Shown: positions 50,773 through 59,274 of the stretch, one piece after another
Position numbering within the stretch: the first letter of the stretch is position 1
Layout: every line of letters begins with the position of its first letter
From: Mycobacterium sp. AT1
Lineage (GTDB): Bacteria > Actinomycetota > Actinomycetes > Mycobacteriales > Mycobacteriaceae
Direction: 5' to 3'
Assembly: GCF_002043095.1 (NCBI RefSeq)
Contig: NZ_MVOC01000044.1
Span: 134,910 to 198,909 of the forward strand
DNA length: 64,000 bases
Translations under genes and position numbers: made by a program
The notes under the pieces: model-generated
Databases searched by the model: none
The model's input: the letters and a program-made list of their open reading frames with translations, nothing else
What the model was told of the DNA's origin: nothing

Positions 50773-52014
50773 ATGCACCGCATCGGCTCAGGCACCGTCG
50801 CCCTTCTCGGTGCGGCCACCCTCCTGACCGCGTGCGCCAACCCGACGGAGGGCCCGCCCACGTCGAGCAGCGCCGCCCGTGCGACGGCGACGCTGCCCGC
50901 GTCGACGCCTCCCGCTCAGGCCACTCCCGTGCTCGCCACCGTGGTCGCCGCGCCCGTGCCGGTGCCCACCACCGACGGCAAGCGTCACCTCGCCTACGAG
51001 CTGCAGCTCACCAACGCCTTGGACGGCGACGTGACGCTGACGTCGTTGTCGGTCAAGGCGGGAACCGACGAGCTGCTGACCTTGGCCGGCGACAAACTGG
51101 CCTACTGGATGCGGGCACTCGGGGCACCGCAGACTCCCACCACGACGTTGGGCCCCGGGCGGGCGGGCATCGTGTGGCTGGACGTCGTCCTCGACGAGTC
51201 GGCGCCGATTCCGACCGACTTGTCGCACACCATCGTCGCGAACCTGGCCACCCCGATGCCGCCGCTGCTGCCCGCCACCGTGACGGAGAACGCCGTCGCA
51301 CCCGTCACGGTCTCCACGCACCAGCCCGTGGTGATCTCGCCACCGCTGGACGGTCCGCGCTGGTTGGACGGCAACAGCTGCTGCGACATGACGTCGCACC
51401 GGATGGCCATGAACCCGCTCGACGGAAACCTTTGGGCCGCTGAACGATTCGCCGTCGACTACGTGCAGTTGAGCGCCGACGGGACCATCGTCACCGGCGA
51501 CAGATCCCGGCCGGAGAGCTACCCGTACTTCGGCGCGCCCATTCACGCCGTCGCCGACGGGCCCGTCGTCGCCGTGCTCGACGGCCTGCCCGAACAGGTG
51601 GCAGGCGCCAGTCCCGTCGGGCTTCCGCTCGAGCACTACGCGGGCAACCACGTGGTGCAGGACATCGGCGACGGAAACTTCGCCCTGTACGCGCACCTGA
51701 AGACCGGCAGCGTCACGGTCAAGCCCGGTGATTCACTGACCGCCGGTCAGGTGATCGCCTACCTCGGCAACACCGGCAACACCGACGCCCCGCATCTGCA
51801 CTTTCACGTGATGAGCACACCGGACCCGTTGCGCTCCAACGGTTTACCCTTCGTGTTCAAGGATTTCACCCTCGACGGAAGACTGGCCTCGATGAACGCA
51901 CTCGACCCCCTACTCACGGGACAACCCGCGTCGATGGCCCCTGGGACGACTCCGCGTGCCGAGAAGGCCGTCAGCCCGTTGGTACTCGACGTGATGACCT
52001 ATGCCGCGGGATGA
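50773..52014 (+). CDS. lipoprotein with C-terminal M23 (LytM-like) peptidase domain
   Basis: 413 residues. Lipobox LTAC (Cys21) anchors it outside the membrane; a Pro/Thr linker follows. A beta-sandwich-like region (about 65-200) precedes the M23 domain (about 205-390) with ERFAVDYVQL near 230, YAHLKTGSVTVKPGD and HLHFHVM, the zinc/active-site HxH. The first zinc ligand in an HxxxD context is not clear, since AERFAVDYV replaces the common HxGxD, so endopeptidase activity is uncertain. It is likely co-transcribed with the Rv0204c type gene. Confidence 0.8.
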   Translation: MHRIGSGTVALLGAATLLTACANPTEGPPTSSSAARATATLPASTPPAQATPVLATVVAAPVPVPTTDGKRHLAYELQLTNALDGDVTLTSLSVKAGTDELLTLAGDKLAYWMRALGAPQTPTTTLGPGRAGIVWLDVVLDESAPIPTDLSHTIVANLATPMPPLLPATVTENAVAPVTVSTHQPVVISPPLDGPRWLDGNSCCDMTSHRMAMNPLDGNLWAAERFAVDYVQLSADGTIVTGDRSRPESYPYFGAPIHAVADGPVVAVLDGLPEQVAGASPVGLPLEHYAGNHVVQDIGDGNFALYAHLKTGSVTVKPGDSLTAGQVIAYLGNTGNTDAPHLHFHVMSTPDPLRSNGLPFVFKDFTLDGRLASMNALDPLLTGQPASMAPGTTPRAEKAVSPLVLDVMTYAAG

Positions 52015-52369
52015 CCGCAGGGCGGTGGCTGCTGCCGCCACGGCAGACGCGGTGTGCGTGTTGGTGTTCTGCGCCATCGGCAGGCGCAGTCACGCCGAGG
52101 GCATCACCGTGGCGGGTGTCGCCGAGACGGCATGGCCGTTCCTGGCTGGAACCACGTTCGGTTGGCTCGCGGCAAGGGCATGGCGCCGCCCGACGACGCT
52201 GGCGCCCACCGGCGTCGTCATCTGGCTGAGCACGGTCGCCATCGGAATGCTGTTGCGCAAGGCCACGTCTGCGGGAACGGCACTCAGCTTCGTGGTGGTC
52301 GCTTCGCTTTCGACCGCCATCCTGCTACTCGGTTGGCGCCTCGGCGCAAGGGCCCTGGCTCGCCGCTGA
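52001..52369 (+). CDS. DUF3054-like small membrane protein
   Basis: 122 residues with four hydrophobic helices: AATADAVCVLVFCAIG, ETAWPFLAGTTFGWLAA, PTGVVIWLSTVAIGMLL and GTALSFVVVASLSTAILLLG. The pattern, with RRSHAEG between helices 1 and 2 and LRKATSAGTALSF before helix 4, fits DUF3054. It overlaps the M23 lipoprotein by 14 bases and the convergent histidine kinase by 86 bases. Function unknown. Confidence 0.78.
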   Translation: MPRDDRRAVAAAATADAVCVLVFCAIGRRSHAEGITVAGVAETAWPFLAGTTFGWLAARAWRRPTTLAPTGVVIWLSTVAIGMLLRKATSAGTALSFVVVASLSTAILLLGWRLGARALARR

Positions 52370-53717
52370 GCGAATCGTCGGATTCCGAATCCGACTCCGG
52401 CTCAGGGGACGTCGACACGGTCAGGGTCGCCCTCAGCCCACCGAGCGGCCCCTCGGACAGTTCGATTCCGCCGCCGTGCAATTGCGCCTGCTGAGCAACC
52501 AGCGCCAGTCCCAGCCCCGATCCGCCCGGCGTCGCGGTGCTGCCGCGGGCGAACCGGCCCATGACGAACTGATGCTCGTCGGCCGGCAGGCCGCAGCCGT
52601 CGTCGTCGACCACGATGGTGAGCACCTCGCCGCGGCCGTCCGCCGCGGCGTGCCGACGCGCGGTCAGCAGGATCGTGGAGGCACCGCCGTGCGTAATGGC
52701 GTTGCGCACCAGGTTGTCCACCGCGAGCCGCAGCCCACCCGGCCAACCCCAGATTGCCCCGATGGCGTCGTCGCTCTGCACGACGACCTCCACGTCACCC
52801 GCCCTGGCGTTCTCCCTGGCCACCCGGTCGAGCATGTCGGTGACGTCGATCAGCTCCCGGTCCTCGACCTGCGCGAGCTGACCCGACGCGAGCTGACCGA
52901 GGGCGGTGATGATGGCCTCCACGCGCCGCTGGGCGCGCGCCAGATCCCCGACGACCTCGTCGCGTTCCTCGGCGGGCAAATCGTGGATCCGCAGCGTGTC
53001 GAGGTCGGCTCGCATCGCGGTCAACGGCGTGCGTAGCTCGTGTGCCGCGTTGGCCGCGAAGTCCTGGGCCGCCTGAAGGGAATTCGTGGTGGCCAGCTGC
53101 GCCGCGGCGAGGCGCTCGAGCATGCCTGCCATCGCATCCGACAGTTCTTCGGCCTCGCGCGCGCCCTTTACCGCCGTCATCCGGTCGCTGCCCTTGCCGA
53201 GCCGCATCGTCTGCTCGGTGAGCCGCCGCAACGGCCTGATCGCCGGACCCGCCAACATCCAGCCCAACCCGCCTGCGATGAGCACGGTCACCACGCCGAC
53301 GGCGGTGTACAGCGGAATCCGCGCCCGGTTCAGCAGGATGCTGTCGGCGCGGATGCCCACCGACATCAGCACCCCGCCCTGCTGGTCGACGGGGATGGTC
53401 CGCACCCGGTACTCGACGCCGTTGACCTCCACGGTCTCGGTGCCGGGCGGCAGCTGGGGCAGCTGGAAGCCCCGCTGGAACACCACCTGCCCGGACAACC
53501 GCTCCCGGCCGGTCTGCAGCACGCCGTTGGTCTGGTCGTAGACGCTGGCGTCGACGATCGAGTCGAGCCGCCGGTCGAGCTGCGCGGCGTCGTTGTTGGC
53601 GAGCACCACCGACGTCAGGACGGTGAACACCGCGACCACCGCGGCGGCCGCGGCGGCGGAGGCCAGCGCGACGCGCGTGCGCAGCGAGGCGGACCTGCCA
53701 AGACGATGCAGCGGCAC
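52284..53717 (-). CDS. sensor histidine kinase, PrrB-like
   Basis: 477-residue membrane kinase. Helix 1 near residues 14-40, an extracytoplasmic domain of about 90 residues (DRRLDSIVDASVYDQ to GVEYRVRTIPVD), helix 2 near 135-155, a HAMP region, H-box FAANAAHELRTPLTAMRADL (His near 230), N-box RLAVDNLVRNAITHGG, G1 VDDDGCGLP and G2 GGSGLGLALVAQQAQLHGG. It closely resembles PrrB. The last 40 residues (PEPESDSESDDSLS and a basic tail) lie largely within the region overlapping the convergent DUF3054 gene. GTG 53717 is one base after the regulator stop. Confidence 0.92.
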   Translation of the reverse strand: MPLHRLGRSASLRTRVALASAAAAAAVVAVFTVLTSVVLANNDAAQLDRRLDSIVDASVYDQTNGVLQTGRERLSGQVVFQRGFQLPQLPPGTETVEVNGVEYRVRTIPVDQQGGVLMSVGIRADSILLNRARIPLYTAVGVVTVLIAGGLGWMLAGPAIRPLRRLTEQTMRLGKGSDRMTAVKGAREAEELSDAMAGMLERLAAAQLATTNSLQAAQDFAANAAHELRTPLTAMRADLDTLRIHDLPAEERDEVVGDLARAQRRVEAIITALGQLASGQLAQVEDRELIDVTDMLDRVARENARAGDVEVVVQSDDAIGAIWGWPGGLRLAVDNLVRNAITHGGASTILLTARRHAAADGRGEVLTIVVDDDGCGLPADEHQFVMGRFARGSTATPGGSGLGLALVAQQAQLHGGGIELSEGPLGGLRATLTVSTSPEPESDSESDDSLSGEPGPLRRGANRVAGWRSKAKRPPRS

Positions 53718-53718
53718 C

Positions 53719-54438
53719 TCAGGGCTCGTCGCGCAGGACGTACCCGATCCCCCGGACGGTGTGGATCACCCGGGGATGGCCTTCGCGCTCCAGCTTTCGC
53801 CGCAGGTAGCTGATGAACACGTCGGCGACGTTCGTGTCGACTTCGAAGTCGTATCCCCACACCAACTCGAGCAGCCGCTGCCTGGTCAGCACCACGCCCG
53901 CGTTCTCGGCGAGGACTGCCAGCAGGTCGAACTCTCGCTTGGTCAGCTCGGCACGGTCACCCTCGACGAACACCAACCGCCTGGCCGTGTCGATGGTCAG
54001 ATGACCGACGGTCATGGTGTCCGGCGACCGGTCCGACAGGCTCGACCGGCGCAGCAAGGCGTGCAACCTGGCGACCAACTCGCCGAGATCGAACGGCTTG
54101 GTGAGGTAGTCGTCGGCGCCTGCCTCGAGTCCGGCGATCCGGTCGTTGACCGTGTCCCGCGCGGACAGCACGCAGATCGGGATGTCGTTGCCCAACGCCC
54201 GCAACGCCGTCACGACCGCCACGCCGTCGAGCTCCGGCATCTGGACGTCGAGCACCAACGCGTCATGCGACTCGTTGGACAGCAGCCGCAACGCTTCCTT
54301 GCCGGTAGCGGCGACCCTGACGTCGAACCCCGAGTGCCGCAAACCGCGGGATACGGACGTTCTGACGTCGGGATCGTCGTCGACCATCAACACCGTGCGA
54401 CCCGCGCCGTCAAGCGCAGGTGGTTCAGCCACCTGCAC
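53719..54438 (-). CDS. OmpR-family response regulator, PrrA-like
   Basis: 239 residues: receiver domain (about 15-130) with phospho-acceptor Asp in ALVLDVQMPELDG, acidic pair VDDDPDV, switch SARDT and Lys in YLTKPFDLGEL. The winged-helix output domain (about 145-239) has LTKREFDLLAVLAENAGVVL and TNVADVFISYLRRKL. It closely resembles PrrA. GTG 54438 lies 5 bases after the stop of a hemophore-like gene, so the three genes (hemophore-like, regulator, kinase) look like one operon. Confidence 0.93.
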   Translation of the reverse strand: MQVAEPPALDGAGRTVLMVDDDPDVRTSVSRGLRHSGFDVRVAATGKEALRLLSNESHDALVLDVQMPELDGVAVVTALRALGNDIPICVLSARDTVNDRIAGLEAGADDYLTKPFDLGELVARLHALLRRSSLSDRSPDTMTVGHLTIDTARRLVFVEGDRAELTKREFDLLAVLAENAGVVLTRQRLLELVWGYDFEVDTNVADVFISYLRRKLEREGHPRVIHTVRGIGYVLRDEP

Positions 54439-54443
54439 CCGGG

Positions 54444-54827
54444 TTACGGAATTGCGGGCGCAGGAGCGGCGCCGCAGCGGTTCTTCAAGTCGACCAGAGG
54501 CTGACGGATGCCCGTCAGGTCGGCCTTGGCCATCGGGTTGGCGTTCATGTAGTCGGCCACCTTGGTACGGATCTCTTCACGGGGCAGCCCCTCGAGGCTG
54601 GTGAAGAAGTAGTTCACGTCCGGGTGGGTGAACAAGTACGCCGACGTCGAGGCCGACACTCCCGACGACACGCCTGCGAGATCCGCGGCGGAGCAGTTCG
54701 GGGGGTTGAGGGCCGGATCATCTGCCAGGGCAGACGGAAGCGCTCCGAACAACATCGCGCCTGCGATCGCACTGGCGCCCATCGCGCCAGCTACCGCACG
54801 TCGCCCAGCGAGGGCAGAGAGCAACAT
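54444..54827 (-). CDS. exported hemophore-like protein (MHB/Rv0203 family)
   Basis: 127 residues: signal peptide (about 1-35, ending ALADD) and a small all-helical domain with two cysteines (PPNCSAADL and LKNRCGAAP) that can pair, the layout of mycobacterial Rv0203-type haem carriers. SGVSASTSAYLFTHPDVNYF resembles the family segment TAxYLxxHPDVN. Tyr/His ligands of Rv0203 cannot be assigned securely. ATG 54827 has AAGGAGC upstream. In M. tuberculosis Rv0203 passes haem to MmpL3 and MmpL11; the same neighbours are present here. Directly followed by a two-component system. Confidence 0.8.
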   Translation of the reverse strand: MLLSALAGRRAVAGAMGASAIAGAMLFGALPSALADDPALNPPNCSAADLAGVSSGVSASTSAYLFTHPDVNYFFTSLEGLPREEIRTKVADYMNANPMAKADLTGIRQPLVDLKNRCGAAPAPAIP

Positions 54828-55019
54828 GATCAAGCTCCTTCTTCGAATGTGCACAGACCTTCAAGATTCTTCGGCGACCGCACCTTGATGCGGTTGCCGA
54901 CACCGGAAAGCTAAGCAGAATCGGTCGCGAGATTCTCGCCTTGCGTCCAATCCACGGCCGAAAACGCCGAACATCCTGCTCACGGCTACCTCGTGAACAC
55001 GCAGACGAGTCGCTTGGGA

Positions 55020-55586
55020 CTACCTGGGAGTCACCGTCACGGGGCCTGGGAGCGGACCGGTCCCCGGTGTGACGGCGGTGGCGGCCGGTGACTGGGCAGG
55101 CAGGGCGACCCCGGGGGTCCCAGCGTTCGGCGCGGTCGACAGCGCGCTTGGCAAACTCCCCGGCACGGATCCGACCGGCGACTGCGCCCCCTGAAGAAGG
55201 CCCATCACCTGCGGCAGGGTGAACGGCAACCGGCAGCGGGCGGAAAGACCCTGGAGCGGGGCCTGCAACGCCTGCATGTCCTTGGCCGCCTGCGGGTTGG
55301 CGTCGAAGTACGTCTTGAGCGCCCCGAGCGACTGCGGACCCGACTGCTGCTGCGAGATGGTGGTCAGCGCGGCGTTGGTCTCTGGATGCGCGTCGAGGTA
55401 AATGGCCGTCGAGGTCGCGACGGACCCGATCGTGCGGGCCACCTCGCTCGCCGCGCAGGGGTCGGCCGCTGCGGTGGCCGAGGGGGCCGACGGGGTCGCC
55501 ATGGCGGCAAGGACGGCACCGCCGACGACGGATGCAGCGAACACGCCACCGAGGCAGCGCCGGACGGCGGAGGTAGTGGTATTCAT
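55020..55586 (-). CDS. second exported hemophore-like protein with Pro-rich tail
   Basis: 188 residues: signal peptide (about 1-40), helical MHB-type domain (DPCAASEVARTIGSVATSTA, YLDAHPETNAALTTISQQQS, TYFDANPQAAKDMQALQAPL) with cysteines in DPCAASE and SARCRLP, then a Pro/Ala/Thr tail of about 65 residues. Paralog of the neighbouring gene. Separated from it by 192 bases and divergent from mmpL11 across 209 bases. Haem binding is inferred from family resemblance. Confidence 0.78.
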   Translation of the reverse strand: MNTTTSAVRRCLGGVFAASVVGGAVLAAMATPSAPSATAAADPCAASEVARTIGSVATSTAIYLDAHPETNAALTTISQQQSGPQSLGALKTYFDANPQAAKDMQALQAPLQGLSARCRLPFTLPQVMGLLQGAQSPVGSVPGSLPSALSTAPNAGTPGVALPAQSPAATAVTPGTGPLPGPVTVTPR

Positions 55587-55795
55587 GTCACCGGCCATGA
55601 TGCCATCGGCACGGCTCAGCTACCAATCACACAGCAAATACCCAGGTCGGCTCGGTGGTGGCCCGGGACCACCCTTGGCCGTCGCGCGGGTCGGTTACCC
55701 TACCTCGTGCTGCGGTACGCTCACGGAACGAAACACACGGAGTAACGCCGGATTTCTCGCGGGGATTAAGGCAGGGGCCAGCCATCCAGCAGTTC

Positions 55796-58768
55796 ATGTT
55801 GCGGTTGAGCAGCAAGCTGCGTCGATACCGCTGGGCAGTCTTCATCGCGTGGCTGCTCCTCTTGCTTCCGTCGGTGTACCTGGCCCTGAACCAGTCGGGC
55901 AATCTCACCGGCGGCGGCTTCGAAGTGGCCGGCTCGCAGTCGCTGAGCGTCGAGCACGCCATCCAGGATCACTACCCGGATCAGGGCGCGTCCCCGTTGG
56001 CCTTGGTGGCCGCACCACGCGCCGACGCCTCGTTCGACGACATGACCGCGGCGGTCGGGCAGCTCGAGCGCATCGCGGCCGAGGTTCCCAGCGTCAAGGT
56101 GATGCCCAATCCGCAGCAGCCACCGCCGCAGCCGGATCGGCCGTACGTCGTCTCGTTGCAGACCGACTTCAACAGCGGCAGTTCCGACGTCGCCAAGCAG
56201 CTTCGCAAGAAGGTCGGCATCAACGGCGATCAGCCGGGCCAGATCGAGAACGGCCACGTCAAGCTCTACGTCATCGGCCAGGGCGCGCTCGGCGCCGCGG
56301 CCAGTGAGGCCACCAAGCACGACATCGCCCAGGCCGAGAAGTGGAACCTGCCGATCGTCATGATCGTGTTGCTGGCGGTCTTCGGATCGCTCGCGGCCGC
56401 GGCGGTCCCGTTGGTGCTCGGCATCTGCACCGTGGCGGTGACGATGGGGCTGGTCTACCTCCTGGCGATGGTCACCCAGATGTCGGTGTTCGTCACCTCG
56501 ACGGTGTCGATGTTCGGCATCGCCCTGGCCGTCGACTACTCCCTGTTCATCCTCATGCGCTTCCGCGAAGAGTTGCGGTCGGGCCGCGACGCGGCACAGG
56601 CCGCCGACGCGGCGATGGCGACGTCGGGCCTCGCCGTGTTGCTCTCGGGTCTCACGGTGATCGCCTCGGTGACCGGCATCTACCTGATCCACACCCCGGT
56701 GCTGGCGTCGATGGCCACCGGCGCGATCCTGGCCGTCGCGCTGGCCGTCCTCACCTCCACCACGCTGATCCCCGCAGTGCTGGCCACCTTCGGCAAGGCC
56801 GCGTCCAAACGGTCGTCCTACCTGCACGTCTCGCGTCGACCCGAGACCACGCAGTCCAGGTTCTGGACCCGCTGGGTCGGCTGGGTGATGCGACGCCAGT
56901 GGATCTCCGCACTGGGTGCGACGTTGGTTTTGGTCGTGCTGGCCGCCCCGGCGTTCGCGATGACGCTCGGCAACAGTTTGCAGCGCCAGTTCGAACCCAC
57001 CCACGAGATCCGCGGTGGCATCAGCGCCGCCGCGCAAGCGCTCGGCCCGGGTGCACTCGGCCCCATCCGCGTCCTCGTCACCTTCCCCAACGGCAACGCC
57101 AACGGTTCGCAGAACACCGGTGCCCTGGACTCCTTGCAGCAGAAGATGAGCCAGGGACCCGACGTCGCCACGGTGTCACCCCCGGTGTTCGCCAACGACA
57201 ACCGCAGCGCCCTGCTGTCGGCGGTCCTCTCGATCGACCCGGAGGACCCCGCCGCGCGCGACACCGTCGACTGGCTGCGCGCCGAACTACCGGGAGCTGC
57301 CCCCGGCTCCCCCGCCGTCGTCGACGTCGGCGGGCCCACCGCGCTGCTCAAGGACTTCGACCACCGCGTGGCCACCACTCAGCCGATGGTCTTCGTATTC
57401 GTCGCACTCATTGCGTTCGTCATGCTGCTGATCTCGATCCGCTCGGTGTTCCTGGCGTTCAAGGGCGTCCTCATGACGTGCCTGTCGGTGGCGGCGGCGT
57501 ACGGCAGCCTCGTCGTGGTGTTCAAGTGGGGCTGGCTGGAGGCACTCGGCCTTGAACCCCTCGGGTCTCTGGACAGCACCATCCCGCCGCTGGTACTCGC
57601 GATGACCTTCGGCTTGTCGATGGACTACGAGATCTTCCTGCTCACCCGCATCCGCGAACGCTTCCTGCAAACCAACAACACCCGCGACGCGGTGGCATAC
57701 GGCGTCAGCACCAGCGCCCGCACGATCACCAGCGCGGCACTGATCATGATTGCGGTATTCGTCGGATTCGCGTTTGCGGGGATGCCGCTGGTTGCCCAGC
57801 TCGGCGTGGCGTGCGCCGTCGCGATCGCCGTGGACGCCACGATCGTCCGCCTGGTGCTGGTGCCGGCGCTGATGGCGATGTTCGCGCAGTGGAACTGGTG
57901 GCTGCCCGGCTGGCTGGATCGCATCCTGCCGTCGGTCGACTTCGAGAAGCCGCTGCCCAAGGCCGACATCGGCGACCTCGTCGTCATCCCGGAGGACATC
58001 TCCACCACGGGCCCGTCAGGAGCCGACATCCGCAACGTCGTGAAGTCCGCGGCGAAGCTCAAGACGCTGGCTCCGCAGACCGTCACCGTCGCCGATCCAC
58101 TCGCATTCAGCGGCTGCCTCCCTCCTGGCGGATCGATCGCCGCGCACGTCAAGGGGGGTGACGAACCACTCGAACGCATGCGGCCCGGCGACACGCTGCG
58201 CCTCAGCACCGCGCACTACGGGGGCGGCAGGTCCGGGCGGGCGGCCGCGGCGAAGAACGGCAAGACTGGCAGCCGGTTCTTCCCAAGGCAGCCAGTCCAC
58301 CCGGTGACGATGTGGCGCGGCAGGCTCGCCGTGGCGCTCGACGCCCTGGCCACCGCGGCCGACGCGGACCGGCCAACGGTGCGACGTCTCAGCCCGATGG
58401 AGACCACCAACGTCCTGCTGCCCACCGGCGACCGTCTCCAGATTCCGACGGGCGCCGAGACGCTGCGGCTCAAGTGCTACCTGATCATGTGCCGCAACAA
58501 CGCCAGGGACTTCGCAGAGTTTGCCGATCTCGTCGAGTCGATGGAGACTCAAACCGCGGCGGTGGTGCTGGCCGAAATGGACCGGTACTACTCTGGTGAG
58601 CGGTTGAGAAGCCACTGGGTGGCGACACAACTCGTACGGCGGTTGGCCGACCCACACCCGTCGGACGACGACGAAGACTGGATGGGCCCCGAATCGGAGT
58701 CCGACTGGGCACACGTCAGGCAACGCTGCCTGTCGGTGGCAGTTGCGATGTTGGAGGAGGCGAGGTGA
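55796..58768 (+). CDS. mmpL11: MmpL11 lipid exporter
   Basis: 990-residue RND transporter of the MmpL11 type, exporting monomeromycolyl lipids and wax esters and implicated in haem use. Asp-Tyr pairs in GIALAVDYSLF (about residue 246) and GLSMDYEIF (about 610). The C-terminal cytoplasmic part (about 720-990) is long, with TMWRGRLAVALDALA, LLPTGDRLQIPTGAETLRLK and MLEEAR. ATG 55796 (MLRLSSKLRRYRWAVF) starts right before helix 1; upstream frame is rejected as non-conserved. Followed by an Rv0201c-type gene with a 4-base overlap. Confidence 0.94.
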   Translation: MLRLSSKLRRYRWAVFIAWLLLLLPSVYLALNQSGNLTGGGFEVAGSQSLSVEHAIQDHYPDQGASPLALVAAPRADASFDDMTAAVGQLERIAAEVPSVKVMPNPQQPPPQPDRPYVVSLQTDFNSGSSDVAKQLRKKVGINGDQPGQIENGHVKLYVIGQGALGAAASEATKHDIAQAEKWNLPIVMIVLLAVFGSLAAAAVPLVLGICTVAVTMGLVYLLAMVTQMSVFVTSTVSMFGIALAVDYSLFILMRFREELRSGRDAAQAADAAMATSGLAVLLSGLTVIASVTGIYLIHTPVLASMATGAILAVALAVLTSTTLIPAVLATFGKAASKRSSYLHVSRRPETTQSRFWTRWVGWVMRRQWISALGATLVLVVLAAPAFAMTLGNSLQRQFEPTHEIRGGISAAAQALGPGALGPIRVLVTFPNGNANGSQNTGALDSLQQKMSQGPDVATVSPPVFANDNRSALLSAVLSIDPEDPAARDTVDWLRAELPGAAPGSPAVVDVGGPTALLKDFDHRVATTQPMVFVFVALIAFVMLLISIRSVFLAFKGVLMTCLSVAAAYGSLVVVFKWGWLEALGLEPLGSLDSTIPPLVLAMTFGLSMDYEIFLLTRIRERFLQTNNTRDAVAYGVSTSARTITSAALIMIAVFVGFAFAGMPLVAQLGVACAVAIAVDATIVRLVLVPALMAMFAQWNWWLPGWLDRILPSVDFEKPLPKADIGDLVVIPEDISTTGPSGADIRNVVKSAAKLKTLAPQTVTVADPLAFSGCLPPGGSIAAHVKGGDEPLERMRPGDTLRLSTAHYGGGRSGRAAAAKNGKTGSRFFPRQPVHPVTMWRGRLAVALDALATAADADRPTVRRLSPMETTNVLLPTGDRLQIPTGAETLRLKCYLIMCRNNARDFAEFADLVESMETQTAAVVLAEMDRYYSGERLRSHWVATQLVRRLADPHPSDDDEDWMGPESESDWAHVRQRCLSVAVAMLEEAR

Positions 58769-59274
58769 CGTTGACTTCGGATACGCGCGGCGATGCCGCT
58801 GGTCGCCCCAGGCCCGCCGCGAACGCACCTCGAAGCCGTCCCGCCGTCGACCAGCGCCCCGTCGAGTTCTGGCCGACGTCGGCCATTCGCGAGGCACTGG
58901 AGACCGACGACCTGACCGTGTGGCAACGCATCGTCGTCGCCATCAAACGCGACCCGTATGGCAGAACGGCCCGTCAGGTCGAAGAGGTTCTCGACAACGC
59001 GCCGCCCTACGGGGTGTCCAGGGCGTTGGACGAAGTGCTCACCCGCACCCGCGCTCATCTCGAGGCCAACGAGTGCGCCGAGGTGGGCCGCCACATCAGC
59101 ATGCTGCTGCAGCGCTCCGGCCTCGGCCAGGATGAGTTCGCTTCGCGCATCGGCATTCCGGCCGATCAGTTCGCGTCATACCTTCAGGGCACGACCAGCC
59201 CGGCGGCCTCGCTGATGATAAGGATGCGGCGGTTGTCCGACCGCTTCGCCAAGATGCGCGGCCACGCCGACTGA
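58765..59274 (+). CDS. Rv0201c-type protein with HTH-like C-terminus
   Basis: 169 residues. Disordered basic N-terminus (about 1-35), a helical middle (AIREALETDDLTVWQRIVVA, TARQVEEVLDNAPPYGVSRA) and a C-terminal XRE-like helix-turn-helix (LLQRSGLGQDEFASRIGIPA, FASYLQGTTSPAASLMIRMR). GTG 58765 overlaps the mmpL11 stop (GTGA), so it is translated with mmpL11. It may bind DNA; regulation of the locus is a guess from layout. Confidence 0.75.
   Translation: MTLTSDTRGDAAGRPRPAANAPRSRPAVDQRPVEFWPTSAIREALETDDLTVWQRIVVAIKRDPYGRTARQVEEVLDNAPPYGVSRALDEVLTRTRAHLEANECAEVGRHISMLLQRSGLGQDEFASRIGIPADQFASYLQGTTSPAASLMIRMRRLSDRFAKMRGHAD

Noticed and set aside
54927..54939. Short dyad CGAGA-T-TCTCG between the hemophore-like genes
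   Set aside because: Too short and GC-typical to separate from chance; no partner copy found.
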